Source: Siphonodentalium dalli (taxonomy: Eukaryota > Mollusca > Scaphopoda > Gadilida > Siphonodentaliidae). Taken from it: a stretch of DNA of 64,000 nucleotides. Position 1 is the stretch's first letter. The number at the start of each line of letters is the position of its first letter. Of this stretch, positions 1 through 10,699 are shown in pieces. The notes under the pieces were generated by a model. It was not told where the DNA came from. It saw nothing but the letters and a program-made list of their open reading frames with translations, and did not search any database. Made by a program: the position numbers and the translations under genes. The stretch lies in assembly GCA_032622095.1 (NCBI GenBank), contig CP136065.1, forward strand, positions 240,229,530 through 240,293,529. Direction: 5' to 3'.

Positions 1-635
1 GATAAATATGATTCACAACTCGTCTATAAAATTTATCAAACTAGTTTAAAAAAATCTTATATCCCAACATAACTCATTGTAGACCTCTATATACATGTAA
101 TCCAACCCATTCCATCCACTTCGATATGTTCTAACTGGATTTGATCCCACTGGCCTTGCAAGTTATCAGTAAAATGAGGACAACCTTAATATACATTTCT
201 GTATAAAAGAAACCTAAATGCCACACTCCGTCTGATCTGTTATAGATGTACACTAAACTGTTCAGATGCAGCCCTTGAAATTATGAAAAATTTCCCACGG
301 CAAATTTAATGCACTGGCATGTTAGAATGCACATGTTGCCATGGCATTTCCCATGGCAGCATTTATTGCCATGGCCAATTTCGATGTATACTAATAAACA
401 TCTCAAATTTGCCATAACCAGAGTTGATCCAAAACATATGATAGGGTGGGCAGGAAGACAGCCAATAACGAGGTTATGCTGACCCAGTTGATAGTCAGTG
501 TGATGTAGTTTTCTATATCTCGACCCTCAACTGGAAATATAACTGATCATATACACTACAAAACTCAATTTTAGTTACATGTGTAACAGTGCTTCATGTA
601 TTCTTGTATAATTTATACACTTTTTCTAAAATTCA
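1..635. other. Unassigned intergenic or intronic DNA
   Basis: AT-rich sequence without a recognisable gene. A cluster of CCATGGCA words around 330-375 (gccatggcatttcccatggc) is the only local pattern I see. Confidence 0.5.
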
Positions 636-659
636 TCTCTCTCTCTCTCTCTCTCTCTC
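636..659. repeat. (CT)n microsatellite
   Basis: An uninterrupted CT dinucleotide run. The short open frame across it (596-790, plus) is low-complexity and is not treated as a gene. Confidence 0.95.
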
Positions 660-699
660 ACAATAATCTCTCTACAATGAGTCGAAAGGGTGTCATATT

Positions 700-1085
700 G
701 TGTGAAAACCTTGGTAAAACTTTGATACAAGGTTTACTAAGCTTTACCAAGGTTTTGGTCAACTTGTGGGTCAGTCGAAGATTCATGTGAAAACCTTGGT
801 AAAGCTTGGTCAAATTTAGATTCAAGCTTTACTTAGCTTTACCAAGGTTTGGTCAACACTGAGACAAGGATTTCCGAGTTTTTCCAAGGTTTCACTTTAT
901 GTGACAACCTTGGTAAAGCTTGTTAAAATTTAGATCCAAGCTTTATTTAGCTTTGCTAAGGTTTGGTCAACACTGAGTCAAGGATTTCCAAGGTTTAATT
1001 CACTTTATGTGACAACCTTGGTAAACCTTAGATCCAAGCTTTACTTAGCTTTACCAAGGTTCCAACCAAGGATTTCCAAACTTTG
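700..1085. repeat. Degenerate ~110 bp tandem repeat
   Basis: About four diverged units. Each begins near TGTGAMAACCTTGGTAAA (about 701, 786, 900 and 1009) and carries AAGCTTTACTTAGCTTTACC and AAGGATTTCC blocks. Units differ by indels, so spacing varies from about 85 to 115 bp. Within a unit, CCTTGGTAAAGCTT and AAGCTTTACCAAGG face each other, so single strands could fold. Confidence 0.8.
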
Positions 1086-1664
1086 TTGAAGAGTACATTT
1101 TTTCATTCAAAAAGCTTGGTTCAAACATTGGAAATCGTATGAATTCCTAGGATTCCCAAACTTCTTTATTAAAAAAGCTCGGAATTCTTTTTGCAAGGGA
1201 ATTATACTGTCATTCCAGGATGAGAATAGTGTTAAATCTCCATCTCCAACAAAAGAAAGGGTTACAACAGTTTTGTTATCCAATAACTTGTCTTGCATGC
1301 CACAATTAATTAACACTGCAAAGGCTGGTTATTAAACTATATGCCTCAAAATTGAAGAAGCAAAAGTTCTCTCAATTGTTTATATTAACCTGTCAATCAA
1401 AAAGCAAGGTCCCAGACAAATCAAATAATCAAAGAGACGATGTCATTAAAACACACTTTGATATGATAAAATTGCACTCACAGCATGCATGTGCATGTCA
1501 ATGTGAGATGTCAGAAAGACATGAAACAGTCAGCCTCACAAGGCTTCCTTAATATCTCGGCTCATGATCAATAGACTCGGCCCATTTAATTAGCGTCAGA
1601 TATCAGATGAGCCAAGGCAAAAAGATATTCCGTTGGCTATTTTTTAGTTGAGCAAATTTCCAAA

Positions 1665-2140
1665 CCTGCCATTGTTTTGTTTTTTTGTGCAAAATTGAAA
1701 CAGATTGCAGAAGACAGTGTGTTAGTGAACGTTCAGACAACCACAATTCAATAGTAGGTGGAAAGATTTCCATTGTAGGAAGTAACAGGTAGTTGGACTG
1801 CGCATGCTCACGTCAAGATCGCAAGTCAAAAAATAATATCAAGCACTGTTTGAATTTAGATTCAAAATCTGGCGTATCTCTGAATACCTCCATTTGTGAC
1901 ATATAATAGCAGTCGTGTGTATGTAAAATTGTTGCTGGAAAGATCTTACGGTAGTCAATCACATGCTTAAGAACAACACACGATATCGTCATCCACAACG
2001 ACATTGCAATCATGTGAACAAAATATCCATGATTTTGACGGGCCCAATTCCTCCACTTACATTTGAATCGTGGTCGTCTGAACGTTCACTTAATGTCACA
2101 CAGTGGAAGTCTGCAAACAGCAAAAAATCATTGTTGGATG
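1665..2140. mobile_element. Inverted-repeat (MITE-like) element N
   Basis: The ends are inverted copies of each other. GTGAACGTTCAGAC is followed by AACCACAATTCAA on the left (about 1725-1752) and matches the reverse complement of 2062-2100. Outside this, TTTGCAGA- and ACAATG-like blocks continue the similarity to about 1670 and 2135. The interior (about 300 bp) shows no recognisable coding. I could not define a target-site duplication, so the superfamily is unknown. Confidence 0.6.
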
Positions 2141-2640
2141 TCAAAGACTACTGAGATATTACGGACAAATTTTCAGCAATTTTAAACCCAACCAAAGTCC
2201 TCCATGATAACTGAGCAAATTCCAATTATAAACTGAAGATATAGGTGCAGAGCATGCAACTATGTGAAATTGTGGATCCTACATTTAGGCTTTCTAGCCA
2301 GGGGATTTATATGTGGCATAGGCAATTTTTTAGCCTTGGCGAATTGTGCTACAGTATGTCAAAGACAAAACAGCCTCATTCCACTCAATGTGGCGATAGG
2401 TCCACTCAAAATTGCAGCCAATCGCAGACATCTGAATCATTGCCACAATATTGATTGGAAAGGATCAGTTTCCATTATGAACATCGCCACATACAGCAGA
2501 TATTTGAGAACAAGAGATGGACTGCCGTCCGGTGTATACCCCCTTGTAGCATACTGCCTAGTGTGGGCATACCTATAACCTATGACTGATATACTCAGAC
2601 AGATGGACCTAAAATCAGCATTTTCATATGAACAAAGATA
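2140..2640. other. Unassigned DNA with one open frame
   Basis: A 104-codon open frame lies at 2264-2578 (plus). It has no recognisable motif and overlaps another open frame, so I treat it as chance. Confidence 0.4.
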
Positions 2641-3065
2641 GACTGGTTACAGGGTCAGGAATTTATGTCGAAAATGGCGGCAAGATATCACGTATGGCAA
2701 TTTCAACATTCTTTTTTTCTGTATTTTCCAAAGATATCAGCAAACTATAAGACTACAGTAATGCCCTAAATAATCGACTGCTTAACCACATAATAATTCT
2801 GCTGTGGTTAAGAAGTCGATTATTTAGGGCATTACTGTATAGTAATAAGCTATCCCTACAACTCATCTCAGATACAGCGAAAAACGGATATTGCATAGAT
2901 TTTGTAATGCAGATTTTGATGTAAAAAATTTCACAACCTCGAAAAATGGTGGCCGAAGTCACTTGAACACTTGTATCTTCTCAACAGTCATATTTATATT
3001 GGGACGGGATTCATATTGAGCTAGCAAAATTTATACATCGCTCATTTGCTGTCTTTTGTGGTTGA
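2640..3065 (+). repeat. Dispersed repeat M, copy 1, interrupted by a MITE
   Basis: Matches 54085-54390, notably the block AATGGTGGCCGAAGTCACTT followed by GAACACTT and CTTCTCAACAGTCA, and the block GGGATTCATATTGAGCT. A family A hairpin (2754-2839) sits inside this copy. A third copy in reverse orientation lies at 56780-56955. No coding content is recognised. Confidence 0.75.
2754..2839. mobile_element. Family A MITE, short internally deleted copy
   Basis: TACAGTAATGCCCTAAATAA at the left is inverted at the right as TTATTTAGGGCATTACTGTA. Arms of about 40 bp remain, and the AGGATTTAGTCGG and CGGAAAGCTC segments of full copies are missing. TA flanks and CAGT ends fit a Tc1/mariner-pogo-type MITE. 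Confidence 0.85.
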
Positions 3066-3109
3066 GTTATTAATATAAGTAAAGAAACTCAATATAAAGC
3101 TAAAATCAT

Positions 3110-3475
3110 TATGACCCAAAAACATCATAGATAATTCGATCAGTAGGATCCACAAACATCGTATGTAGCTAAATCGGTAGGACCTACCAACATAAATCAC
3201 CATCATAGATAATTCAGTGGGACCCACCAACATCATATGTAGCTAAATCGGTCGGACCTACATTAATGCCCTAATTAATCGACTCCTTTAGCCACAGCAG
3301 AATTATGGATAACTTTTCAGGATTTAGTCAGAAATATGGCTTGTTGCCCGAGAGCTTTCCGATGAATGGCAACAAGCCATATTTCTGACTAAATCCTGAA
3401 AAGTTATCCATAATTCTGCTGTGGCTAAAGGAGTCGATTAATTAGGGCATTACTGTACCAACATAAGGCTAAAAT
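3110..3475. repeat. ~75 bp tandem repeat split by a MITE
   Basis: Units contain CATCATAGATAATTC, GTAGGACCTACCAACAT and TATGTAGCTAAATCGG. Two units precede the family A insertion at 3259-3457, and the repeat resumes after it with ACCAACATAAGGCTAAAAT. The tandem array is therefore older than the MITE. Confidence 0.7.
3259..3457. mobile_element. Family A MITE, near full length
   Basis: A ~200 bp foldback: TACATTAATGCCCTAATTAA at the left and its complement TTAATTAGGGCATTACTGTA at the right. The centre GAGAGCTTTCCGATGAATGG separates two copies of the CAAGCCATATTTCTGACTAA arm. The flanking TA fits TA target duplication. No coding capacity. Confidence 0.9.
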
Positions 3476-4015
3476 AAGTAGGACTCACCGAGATCATAGC
3501 ATTATAATGCCATTAATAATAATAAAAATTTGCCAGCCTTGTACTCTATAGAATATGATATCGCCAGCAGAGATATTACAGAAGCATTGTTAGATGACTG
3601 GAAGCTATATCCTGTAACTCAAGGCAATGTGTTGTGCACTAAAATACTCCTTCTGACAATCAGAAGATTTCCATGAAACGTCCAATAAAATAGCACTGAA
3701 ACCCCTTTCAGAGGCATTCCGTGACGAACTATTGATTTTCTAACTCTAACTTTGGCTATTACAACATTTACCAGATTTCATTCAAGAACGTCAATTACAG
3801 ACCTACGTACTCTTCCCGATGATGTGTCCTATCAAAGAAGGAAGCCATTTCTTATCTATGTGAGTTCCGTACAAACAGCTACATGTGAACGTCAATTACC
3901 AACAGTGTTTAATGTGCAGCACAGTACAGGTACCACAAACAAAATGATCCCACTCCCAAAAGAAGAGACGCATCTCTGTTATATTCTTTGGGGAGTGAGG
4001 TCATTTTATTCCAGG

Positions 4016-4233
4016 TACAATAATGCCCTAAATAATCGACTACTTTACCACAGCAGAATTATGCGTAATTTTTCAGGATTTAGTCGGAAATATGGCTTGT
4101 TGCCATTCATCGGAAAGCTCTCACTGAGAGCTTTCCGATGAATGGCAACAAGCCATATTTTCGACTTAATCCTGAAAAGTTACCCATAATTCTGCTGTGG
4201 TTAAGGAGTCGATTATTTTAGGGCATTACTGTA
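4016..4233. mobile_element. Family A MITE, full length
   Basis: A complete ~218 bp palindrome with ends TACAATAATGCCCTAAATAA and TTAGGGCATTACTGTA. The CTCTCACTGAGAG centre is a perfect small hairpin tip. It is one of the best copies for a family consensus. The short plus-strand frame ending at 4141 enters it by chance. Confidence 0.92.
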
Positions 4234-5217
4234 CATGTGGTGCACAGAGGGCTTGTAGCAACATTAATAGTCATGAGAAATTTTCCAGAAATTGCATTTT
4301 ACACATTTTGCGATTAGGCTTTGGCACAGTTCTTGCAAAAATCATACATGTTTTCAAATATTTGAACTAACAACGCAATAAGTCAGACTGCAATTTCAAC
4401 AACCGCAAACTATGACAAGTCTGATCAGAGCCAATCAAAACTTAGCTGAGAGGAATTTGGGGTTAGCCGTCACGGACATAATATGTTTTTGTGCCCGGCC
4501 TGTATCAATGTGAATTCAAAAGTTGCAATGGATAATAAAAGCTAGGTCACTGACAAAAATATCCCCCAACTGTAGGAGGAACTGATTACACCAATATGTT
4601 ACAAATTGCATATTCACTAAATATGTTGCAATCTTCAATGTGTCGAGAAAGGGTCAATAATTCCAAAATAAAAAACATAAAACATTTCTATGTCGAAAAA
4701 TGTCAATAAATCTACCAAAATGACTCCAACTGAACTCAATATTATATATGTTCCCATTCTGGTTGACATCTGTGGCAAGTTTAAAAAAAATTTATGGAAT
4801 ACAAGCTCAGAAAAAAGATGCGTCCCAGGATGTACGATTCTATGTCGAAATAGAGCAATAACTCTGCCAAAATGATTCCATCCGAACTAAAAATTGCAGG
4901 TGCGCAGTTTCCCATGTTGGTTGATATATGTGTCAAGTTTTTTTTTTTAAACTTGACCAGAAAAAGACAGAATACAGGCTCAGACAATATTCATGACACA
5001 CGCATGGACACATGAACGAGGGTCGTTACTACAGTCATCCGATGTAATGTCGGGGACAATAAACTTAAGACATCCAAGCAGTCCGGATCTCAACAACCAA
5101 TGTATTCCCAGGATAATTTATACACAGACAAAACGACTGAATCAACACGATTTTGCACCTCGGGTGCTGGCATACTTTAAGTACCCACATGTCAAATTGA
5201 AACATTACCACTTTTAT
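4234..5217. other. Unassigned DNA
   Basis: No gene recognised. Two related blocks (about 4690-4800 and 4835-4960) share ATGTCGAAA, CCAAAATGA and ATATATGT..TGGCAAGTTT, so this is probably a degenerate two-unit duplication. Confidence 0.4.
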
Positions 5218-5345
5218 GGTCGTTTGTTGAACTTATTATCTGAACATTTCCTAAGGGATAACTATTCATCAATGAGTATTTACTATAGAAAGGGTTAATG
5301 AGGTAACTACTCATCTATGAGTTTTAATATAGAAAGAGTTAGTTA
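5218..5345 (-). repeat. Single units of the 68 bp TTAA-linked repeat
   Basis: In reverse orientation this reads TTAACCCTTTCTATAGTAAA, then ATGAATAGTTATCC, GGAAATGTTCAGATAATAAG and TTCAACAAACG. That is the unit of the arrays at 17449-18000 and 20433-21180. A more diverged second unit follows (CTACTCATCTATGAG). It shows the non-amplified form of the repeat. Confidence 0.75.
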
Positions 5346-5753
5346 ACTAATTAAGTGCACAAAATAGCTACTGACTCCAGCCTTGACACAGTGTGTCAGT
5401 CATTTGCAGAATGAGGTCGCCAGAGGGTCAATTTAGTGATGCTACACCGCACAGCGGGCTAGCATCACTAAATTCATCCTATGTGGATCTCATTCTGCTT
5501 GGGCCTCATCTTCTGGGAAGAATCTCTATTTGTTTTTAGTTCTTAGTTCAGTTTCTAGATCCCCTAAATTGCAGTAGATAAAATGCATAATGGAGGTGAC
5601 TAATGGGTGAACATCACCAACTTCAACTGGGGAACTTCAATCTGATCCTAGGTTTCCCGGGAATAGCAGTTGAGGCCTCAGCAGAAGGAGGTTCCCAGAG
5701 TGTGAATTTGGTGATGCTAGCCTGCAGCTATCCTGTTGTGTGGTATAGCATCA

Positions 5754-6136
5754 TTAAAGGTACTCAATCCGATTCTATGGTCCCCTTATCAGATTCCAAC
5801 AACAATGTTTTAAATGCCGCTTCAGTTATCAGAATCGATTAATTGCCCAAAAATAATGCTAACCACAGTTAACTACTAGTATAGTATAAAATTGCACAAA
5901 ACCTGTTATTTATCAACATTTTTGTCAATGAAATTTTGCCGGTTTGTCAAATATCTGACACAAAAAAAACACTTCATCCGCAATTGGTCAGAGAAATTCC
6001 TCCCGTCGACTGTTTACTGGGCCACTTAAAATTAAACTAATAGATTTCAAACATCGATATCTGATCAATCTGAGCTTTGATGGGTGGGTTTCTCGATAGT
6101 AATTTGCGAGCATTAATTCGGATTGAGTACCTTTAA
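5754..6136. mobile_element. Family E element with TTAA flanks
   Basis: Ends TTAA-AGGTACTCAATCCGA and TCGGATTGAGTACCT-TTAA are inverted. The interior carries AATTGCCCAAAAATAATGC and the AATCTGAGCTTTGATGGGTG block shared with the copies at 45.7, 49.2 and 57.0 kb. It interrupts the family C element at a TTAA. TTAA duplication is known for piggyBac and Sola3, but the AGG ends are not classic piggyBac, so the superfamily is left open. Confidence 0.85.
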
Positions 6137-6532
6137 CCCTTTACCCAACAAAACGGCCAAAAACCGGCCAAATAAAGCTTCAACAGCCTAAAATATCTTC
6201 GGTCTGTTTCAATAGAACCATACAAATATGGATATCATTGGAACCGGCTCCTTGACCACATTGTGATAGTTACAGGTATGCCCTGTGCCAATGCATTCTC
6301 TTATATATGCGAGTCGACCATAGGTCGCCTCGCATATATAAGAGAATGCATTGGCCTAAAAAAAATCTATTTTTAACACTTTTTACCATTTTTTCTTACA
6401 TTCTTTAACAATTTTATAATTTTAATGTGTTAAGCCAATGCATTCTCTTATATATGCGAGGCGACCTATGGTCGACTCGCATATATAAGAGAATGCATTG
6501 GCACAGGGCCGTTCTGTTGGGTAAATGGTTAA
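6133..6532. mobile_element. Family B piggyBac-like MITE
   Basis: TTAACCCTTTACCCAACAAA at the left and GTTGGGTAAATGGTTAA at the right are inverted. Each half contains a ~68 bp self-complementary module (CCAATGCATTCTCTTATATA, GTCGACC-ATA-GGTCGCC, TATAAGAGAATGCATTGG), the two modules being inverted to each other. TTAA target and CCC-starting ends match the piggyBac hallmark. No transposase is present. Confidence 0.88.
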
Positions 6533-6771
6533 ATTCAACCTCTGAGGACCTCAATCTGCAATGACAGACACACTATTTCAAGGCTTGATGTGCAGAGAAG
6601 ACGGCTTGTATTAAATCAGTCTATATATTTATCAGTGGACATAAAGCAAAGATTGATGATACCATAATTGGATTTGATGAGCAGAGACACTATCACATCA
6701 GAATCTTACAGAGACTTTTGATGAAAACTTGAATAATTGATGCAAGGAATCTTCCTTATCATATATGACTC

Positions 6772-7177
6772 GTAAGTCGGGATTTTTTTACCCTGTGCCA
6801 ATGCATTCTCTTATATATGCGAGTCGACCATAGGTCGCCTCGCATATATAAGAGAATGCATTGGCCTAACAATTTTTTACAATTTTAATAATTTGTTCTT
6901 GTATTCTTTAACAATTTTATAATTTCACCCATACAGGGCCCCAGACAAACATGAGCAGACGACACTCTTCTATATGCTTCTATATATGTGTGAGGCTCCA
7001 TGCAGGGTAATGGATGTTTTTTATTTTATGTCCTAAAAATTGTAAGAAACATTTATTTAAAAAACATGATAAAAAATTGTTAGGCCAATGCATTCTCTTA
7101 TATATGCGAGGCGACCTATGGTCGACTCGCATATATAAGAGAATGCATTGGCACAGGGTAAAAAAATTCCGACTTAC
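6772..7177. mobile_element. B-module element with different termini (B')
   Basis: The ends are GTAAGTCGGGATTTTTTTAC and, inverted, GTAAAAAAATTCCGACTTAC. They run into the same CCTGTGCCAATGCATTCTCT hairpin module as family B, but without CCCTTTACCCAACA or TTAA. The interior (about 6910-7020) differs from family B. It is either a chimera or a distinct family that shares the hairpin. No clear target duplication. Confidence 0.75.
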
Positions 7178-8165
7178 AACTGGATTTGATATGGCGGGTC
7201 ACATATATGCCATGTGTGGGTGAATCTACACTCCATGAATAAAGAACAAATAATGCAGAAATAGTGCTACTTGCCATATACATGTATGTCAAAAAGAGCT
7301 CCAATATATACATTGTTTACCAGTACCACTATCATAGGGTATGTCATGTGTGAGTGGAAAAAATATTGCAGAAATAGTGCAACAGGAAAAATGTTAATTA
7401 GCCATATACAATATGTCAAAAATAGCTCAAATTACACAGGTACCGCAATCTCTAACAGAGCGCACCAGTCATACTTCCTTTATGACTCCGTAACCGGCTG
7501 GATACTGGTCTGTTGTTTCTATATTTAGCGCGGGGTTTTCCAGCAAAAATGGCAAAAACCGATCACCCCGAAAGTCAAATTTCCTATGTGCTTTGAGAAC
7601 AATTCCCGCACTAAAAACTTAATGACAGAATGGAGGATCAGAACGGTAGATTGATGACGATATTCGCAAGCTACAAGTCAAAATTGCAGCAAATTAGAAC
7701 CCTTGTATTTGCCTTGTCATGCGTGTTGTCGTGACATTGCCGTCCATGTGCGTTTATACGTTTGTGTTGATAAAATAATCGGAGAACCAAATCACACCGT
7801 TTCGAAATATAGTTCTTTGCTTCTAGTGGGACTTTCCAAACTTAAGGTAAGAAATTACACAAATTTTAATGGATATTTTGTGTGTTTAACAAGGGCGGCA
7901 TGTTGCTCTGTTCACTTAGTATATACCTTAATATCGAGGAAGTCCACCAAATGTGGGGAAAATGTCGCCGATAGCAGCGGCCTTACCGAGTCATCAAGGG
8001 AGGTAAACCCTGCATAGAGTTTGAGGTACCAGTATGATATGGTATGTCATGTGTGGGTGAATAATCTATGCTCCAGGAATACAGAACACAAATAGTGCTA
8101 CAGGAACAATGTTAACTAAGCCATATACATTTATGTCATAAATATTTCCAATATATACATTTTAT
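7178..8165. other. Unassigned DNA with repeat O fragment
   Basis: Blocks around 7200-7320 and 8040-8160 resemble each other (GTATGTCATGTGTGGGTGAA, AACAATGTTAACTAAGCCAT-like), and 7330-7440 is a third diverged copy. About 7947-8035 (AATGTCGCCGATAGCAGCGG, CAAGGGAGGTAAACC) matches repeat O at 53.35 and 53.9 kb. The 104-codon frame at 7703-8017 shows no motif. Confidence 0.5.
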
Positions 8166-8383
8166 CTTCTGAAAATAGGGGATATAGAAACTGAACAGAA
8201 GGGAAAAAGTAACTGAAAATGTTGTTAACTATAGATACTTCCCAGAAGATGAGACCTAAGCAGAATGAGGTCCTCAGATGGTGAATTTGGTTACGCTAGC
8301 TCATAATGCAGGCTAGCATCACTAAATTCACCCTCTGGGGACCTCATTCTGCAAATGTCAGACACACTATATCCAGACTTGGG
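8166..8383. mobile_element. Family C element, right half
   Basis: One hairpin remains: AGCAGAATGAGGTCCTCAGA ... ACCTCATTCTGC, followed by the terminal AAATGTCAGACACACTATAT. The left part retains the inter-hairpin sequence (ATAGATACTTCCCAGAAGAT). The first two hairpins are absent. Confidence 0.8.
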
Positions 8384-8723
8384 CCAGTTAACCTAGGATG
8401 GCTCTGTTCGACATGTGCATGCAATGCGTTTATTTAAAAATTGCAATATTTTCGAATAGAATTGATTGCCAAGTCACATGGCATTAGCGAAGAAGACAAG
8501 ACAAACTGTTTAATCTCGTTGAGGTGATAAAACTAATTACATTGTAGACATGCTCATATATACTGAAGCTTCCATTCCAGGTCAGATATAATCTATTTTG
8601 GTCCTATTTTCATTGGAGCAATGAACTGAAATAATATAATTTTCAGGCGTCAACAAGCGGCTTGAATATAATACATTTATCTTTATTTCGCATCCCACAC
8701 AAATTGTCAAGGCAACGTGCATC

Positions 8724-9300
8724 CAGGGTTCGCGCAGTAACTTGCCAAATTTGCCAATGGCAAAAATAATTCACATTTGGCAAACAAAAAAATTATTTGG
8801 CAAAAATGTTGGCAAGTCACTTTTGATTCCTCAAAAAAGTTTAATAATATTTGTCAATCAATACCATTACCACTCTTTCATTAATGATATTATCGGTGGT
8901 GATTTATGGTTATGAAAAATTAACACCTCTATCAAGATGCAGTTAATCTGATATCATTAGTATCGACGGGTGGATGGTTTGCTAGTATGTCTGGTGGTGG
9001 TGTTTACATAGCTAATCCTCTGTTTCGATGTGCCTTTCTGATGAAGAAACCCTTCTACAATTTCATTGTTTTGCTGTTGGTTTATTGTTCTATGATAAAC
9101 CCAAGTATAGAGGCGAGAATTATTAATAATGAACTGCTTTCCTATCGATATCAAAGGTCGCTCAAGCAGGGATTGTGGAAATAATCGAAATAAAAGACAC
9201 AATGTTGTAGAAACTTGACAGCATTTGGCAACTTCTAACAGCATTTGGCAAAAATTCTTTTCATTTGGCAAAAGTAAATTTCTGGCCAGCACGTACCCTG
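8724..9300. mobile_element. hAT-like non-autonomous element with 8 bp target duplication
   Basis: Begins CAGGGTTCGCGCAG and ends CACGTACCCTG. The flanking octamers CGTGCATC (8716-8723) and TGTGCATC (9301-9308) match at 7 of 8 positions, as expected for a hAT target duplication. Subterminal TTTGGCAA/TTGCCAAA words repeat several times near both ends (8735-8820 and 9220-9270), the arrangement typical of transposase-binding sites in hAT elements. Open frames inside are short and show no transposase motif. Confidence 0.82.
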
Positions 9301-9679
9301 TGTGCATCCATACACCAAGGAATGCAACAAAATCAACATCAATTCCATGTATTTACCCTCAACTGGCCAATTAAACAAGCATTTATCACCAATTTTCAAC
9401 GATATTCGGCTAGTGCATTGCAAAGTGGTTCCATTTAATAAGAAAAATATTGTGAGCCAGCGTACAAAGTCACATGACGTGATTTCAACCAACCAACGTC
9501 TTGCCTTCAAGTTCCACAGCACGAATGCATGTGTGAGTATAAATATATATTAACACAATGACTATAGCGGTTGGTTAATTAGAGTTTAACATCACACTCA
9601 GCAGCTATTGTCAATCCGAGATGTAAATTGATTTAATTTCATTGGTATCAATTTTCGTGGTTCAGTAACTTATGATTTT

Positions 9680-9870
9680 TTTGTGGTTTTGAGGGTCCTC
9701 AAATCCAATATGGCTGCTGCGGACATATTTTTTAACAAATTTCCGAAAAAAATTAATGGCTCCCGTCTAGAGGTTAACCCGAAGATCCATATGAAGTTTA
9801 GTGACAATCGACTGCGGAATGTGGCCCGTAGGGTGTGCTGGAGCAATTTGTTGACAGACGGACACCAACC
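9680..9870 (-). repeat. Dispersed repeat I ('ATGGCGGC' type), one unit
   Basis: Contains ATATGGCTGCTGCGGACAT, TAATGGCTCCCGTCTAG and CGAAGATCCATATGAAG. In reverse orientation these match the units at 50226-50650 (AGATGGGAG, ATATGGATCTTCG, GCAGCCATCTTGG). No coding content recognised. Confidence 0.6.
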
Positions 9871-9909
9871 AATGGCAATAGCTCAAATATTGAATTCATC
9901 AAGTTGAGC

Positions 9910-10486
9910 TAACAAACTGTATATACTTTGAAAAACATTACTGAAGAGACCAGCCTGAAGATACATACACAGAACGACACGAGTGCCGTATCAACACACC
10001 CATTTACACATCGTGTCGTTCTGTGTTTATTACACGCGTCCTAGAATCCGTGAATTAAAAATACAGGATTAGAAGGTTTATTTAGGCTCATACAGGGCGT
10101 GTTTGTCATGTGTGATGTTTCTTTTATTTAAATAGTTCCAGTTTCATGGTTGAGGCGAACGTCATGTACGTCATTTTACGTCAACGAGATGCATATGGAA
10201 CGTACGTTCCATACGGATTTGTAAATATGGAATAGCAATAACACTGTACTTCTAGGAACAAGCGTGTAATAAAAAACTTTATTAAATAGCTGTTTTAAAT
10301 TTTCTGTACAAATGTTTTATATTCATATTGTGATAAAAGTATAAGTATATATCATACACAAGTATTGCGATCCCAGGAATATCACAAAATGCCAGTACTA
10401 GTACTTTAAACATACATGGCTCGTTCGACCTCCAAATTATGTACACATGTACATAAAATGGTAGGAGGTATCTCAAAACATACATG
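9910..10486. other. Unassigned DNA with a small inverted repeat
   Basis: ACACAGAACGACAC (from about 9970) and GTGTCGTTCTGTGT (ending about 10027) form a 14 bp inverted pair around a ~30 bp spacer. Around 10190-10220, GGAACGTACGTTCC is a perfect palindrome. No gene recognised. Confidence 0.55.
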
Positions 10487-10695
10487 TACAGTAATTTCCT
10501 AAATAAGCGACTCCTTAACTACAGCAGAATTATGGGTCATTTTTCAGGATTTATTCGGAAACATGGCTTGTTGCCATTCATCGAAATCGTCTCAGTGAGA
10601 GCTTTCCGATGAATGGCATATTTCCAACTAAATCCTGAAAAATTACCCATAATTCTGCTGTTGTTAAGCAGTCGATTATTTAGGGCATTACTGTA
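10487..10695. mobile_element. Family A MITE, full length
   Basis: Left TACAGTAATTTCCTAAATAA and right TTATTTAGGGCATTACTGTA flank the usual AGCAGAATTATGGG and AGGATTT arms. The right arm has lost the CAACAAGCC block, so the palindrome is asymmetric at its tip. Confidence 0.88.
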
Positions 10696-10699
10696 TATC

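Larger units (their letters stand above)
5379..6587. mobile_element. Family C three-hairpin element, interrupted at a TTAA
   Basis: The left hairpin (GCAGAATGAGGTCGCCAGAG ... CATTCTGC) ends near 5500. A middle inverted pair (TAATGGGTGAACATCACC/AACTTCAATCTG) follows, then the third hairpin begins (CTCAGCAGAAGGAGG). The third hairpin is cut at GTATAGCATCA-TTAA (5754-5757) and resumes at 6533 with ATTCAACCTCTGAGGACC, ending AGACACACTATTTCAAGGCTTG. The intervening 775 bp are an E and a B element. No coding capacity. Confidence 0.8.
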
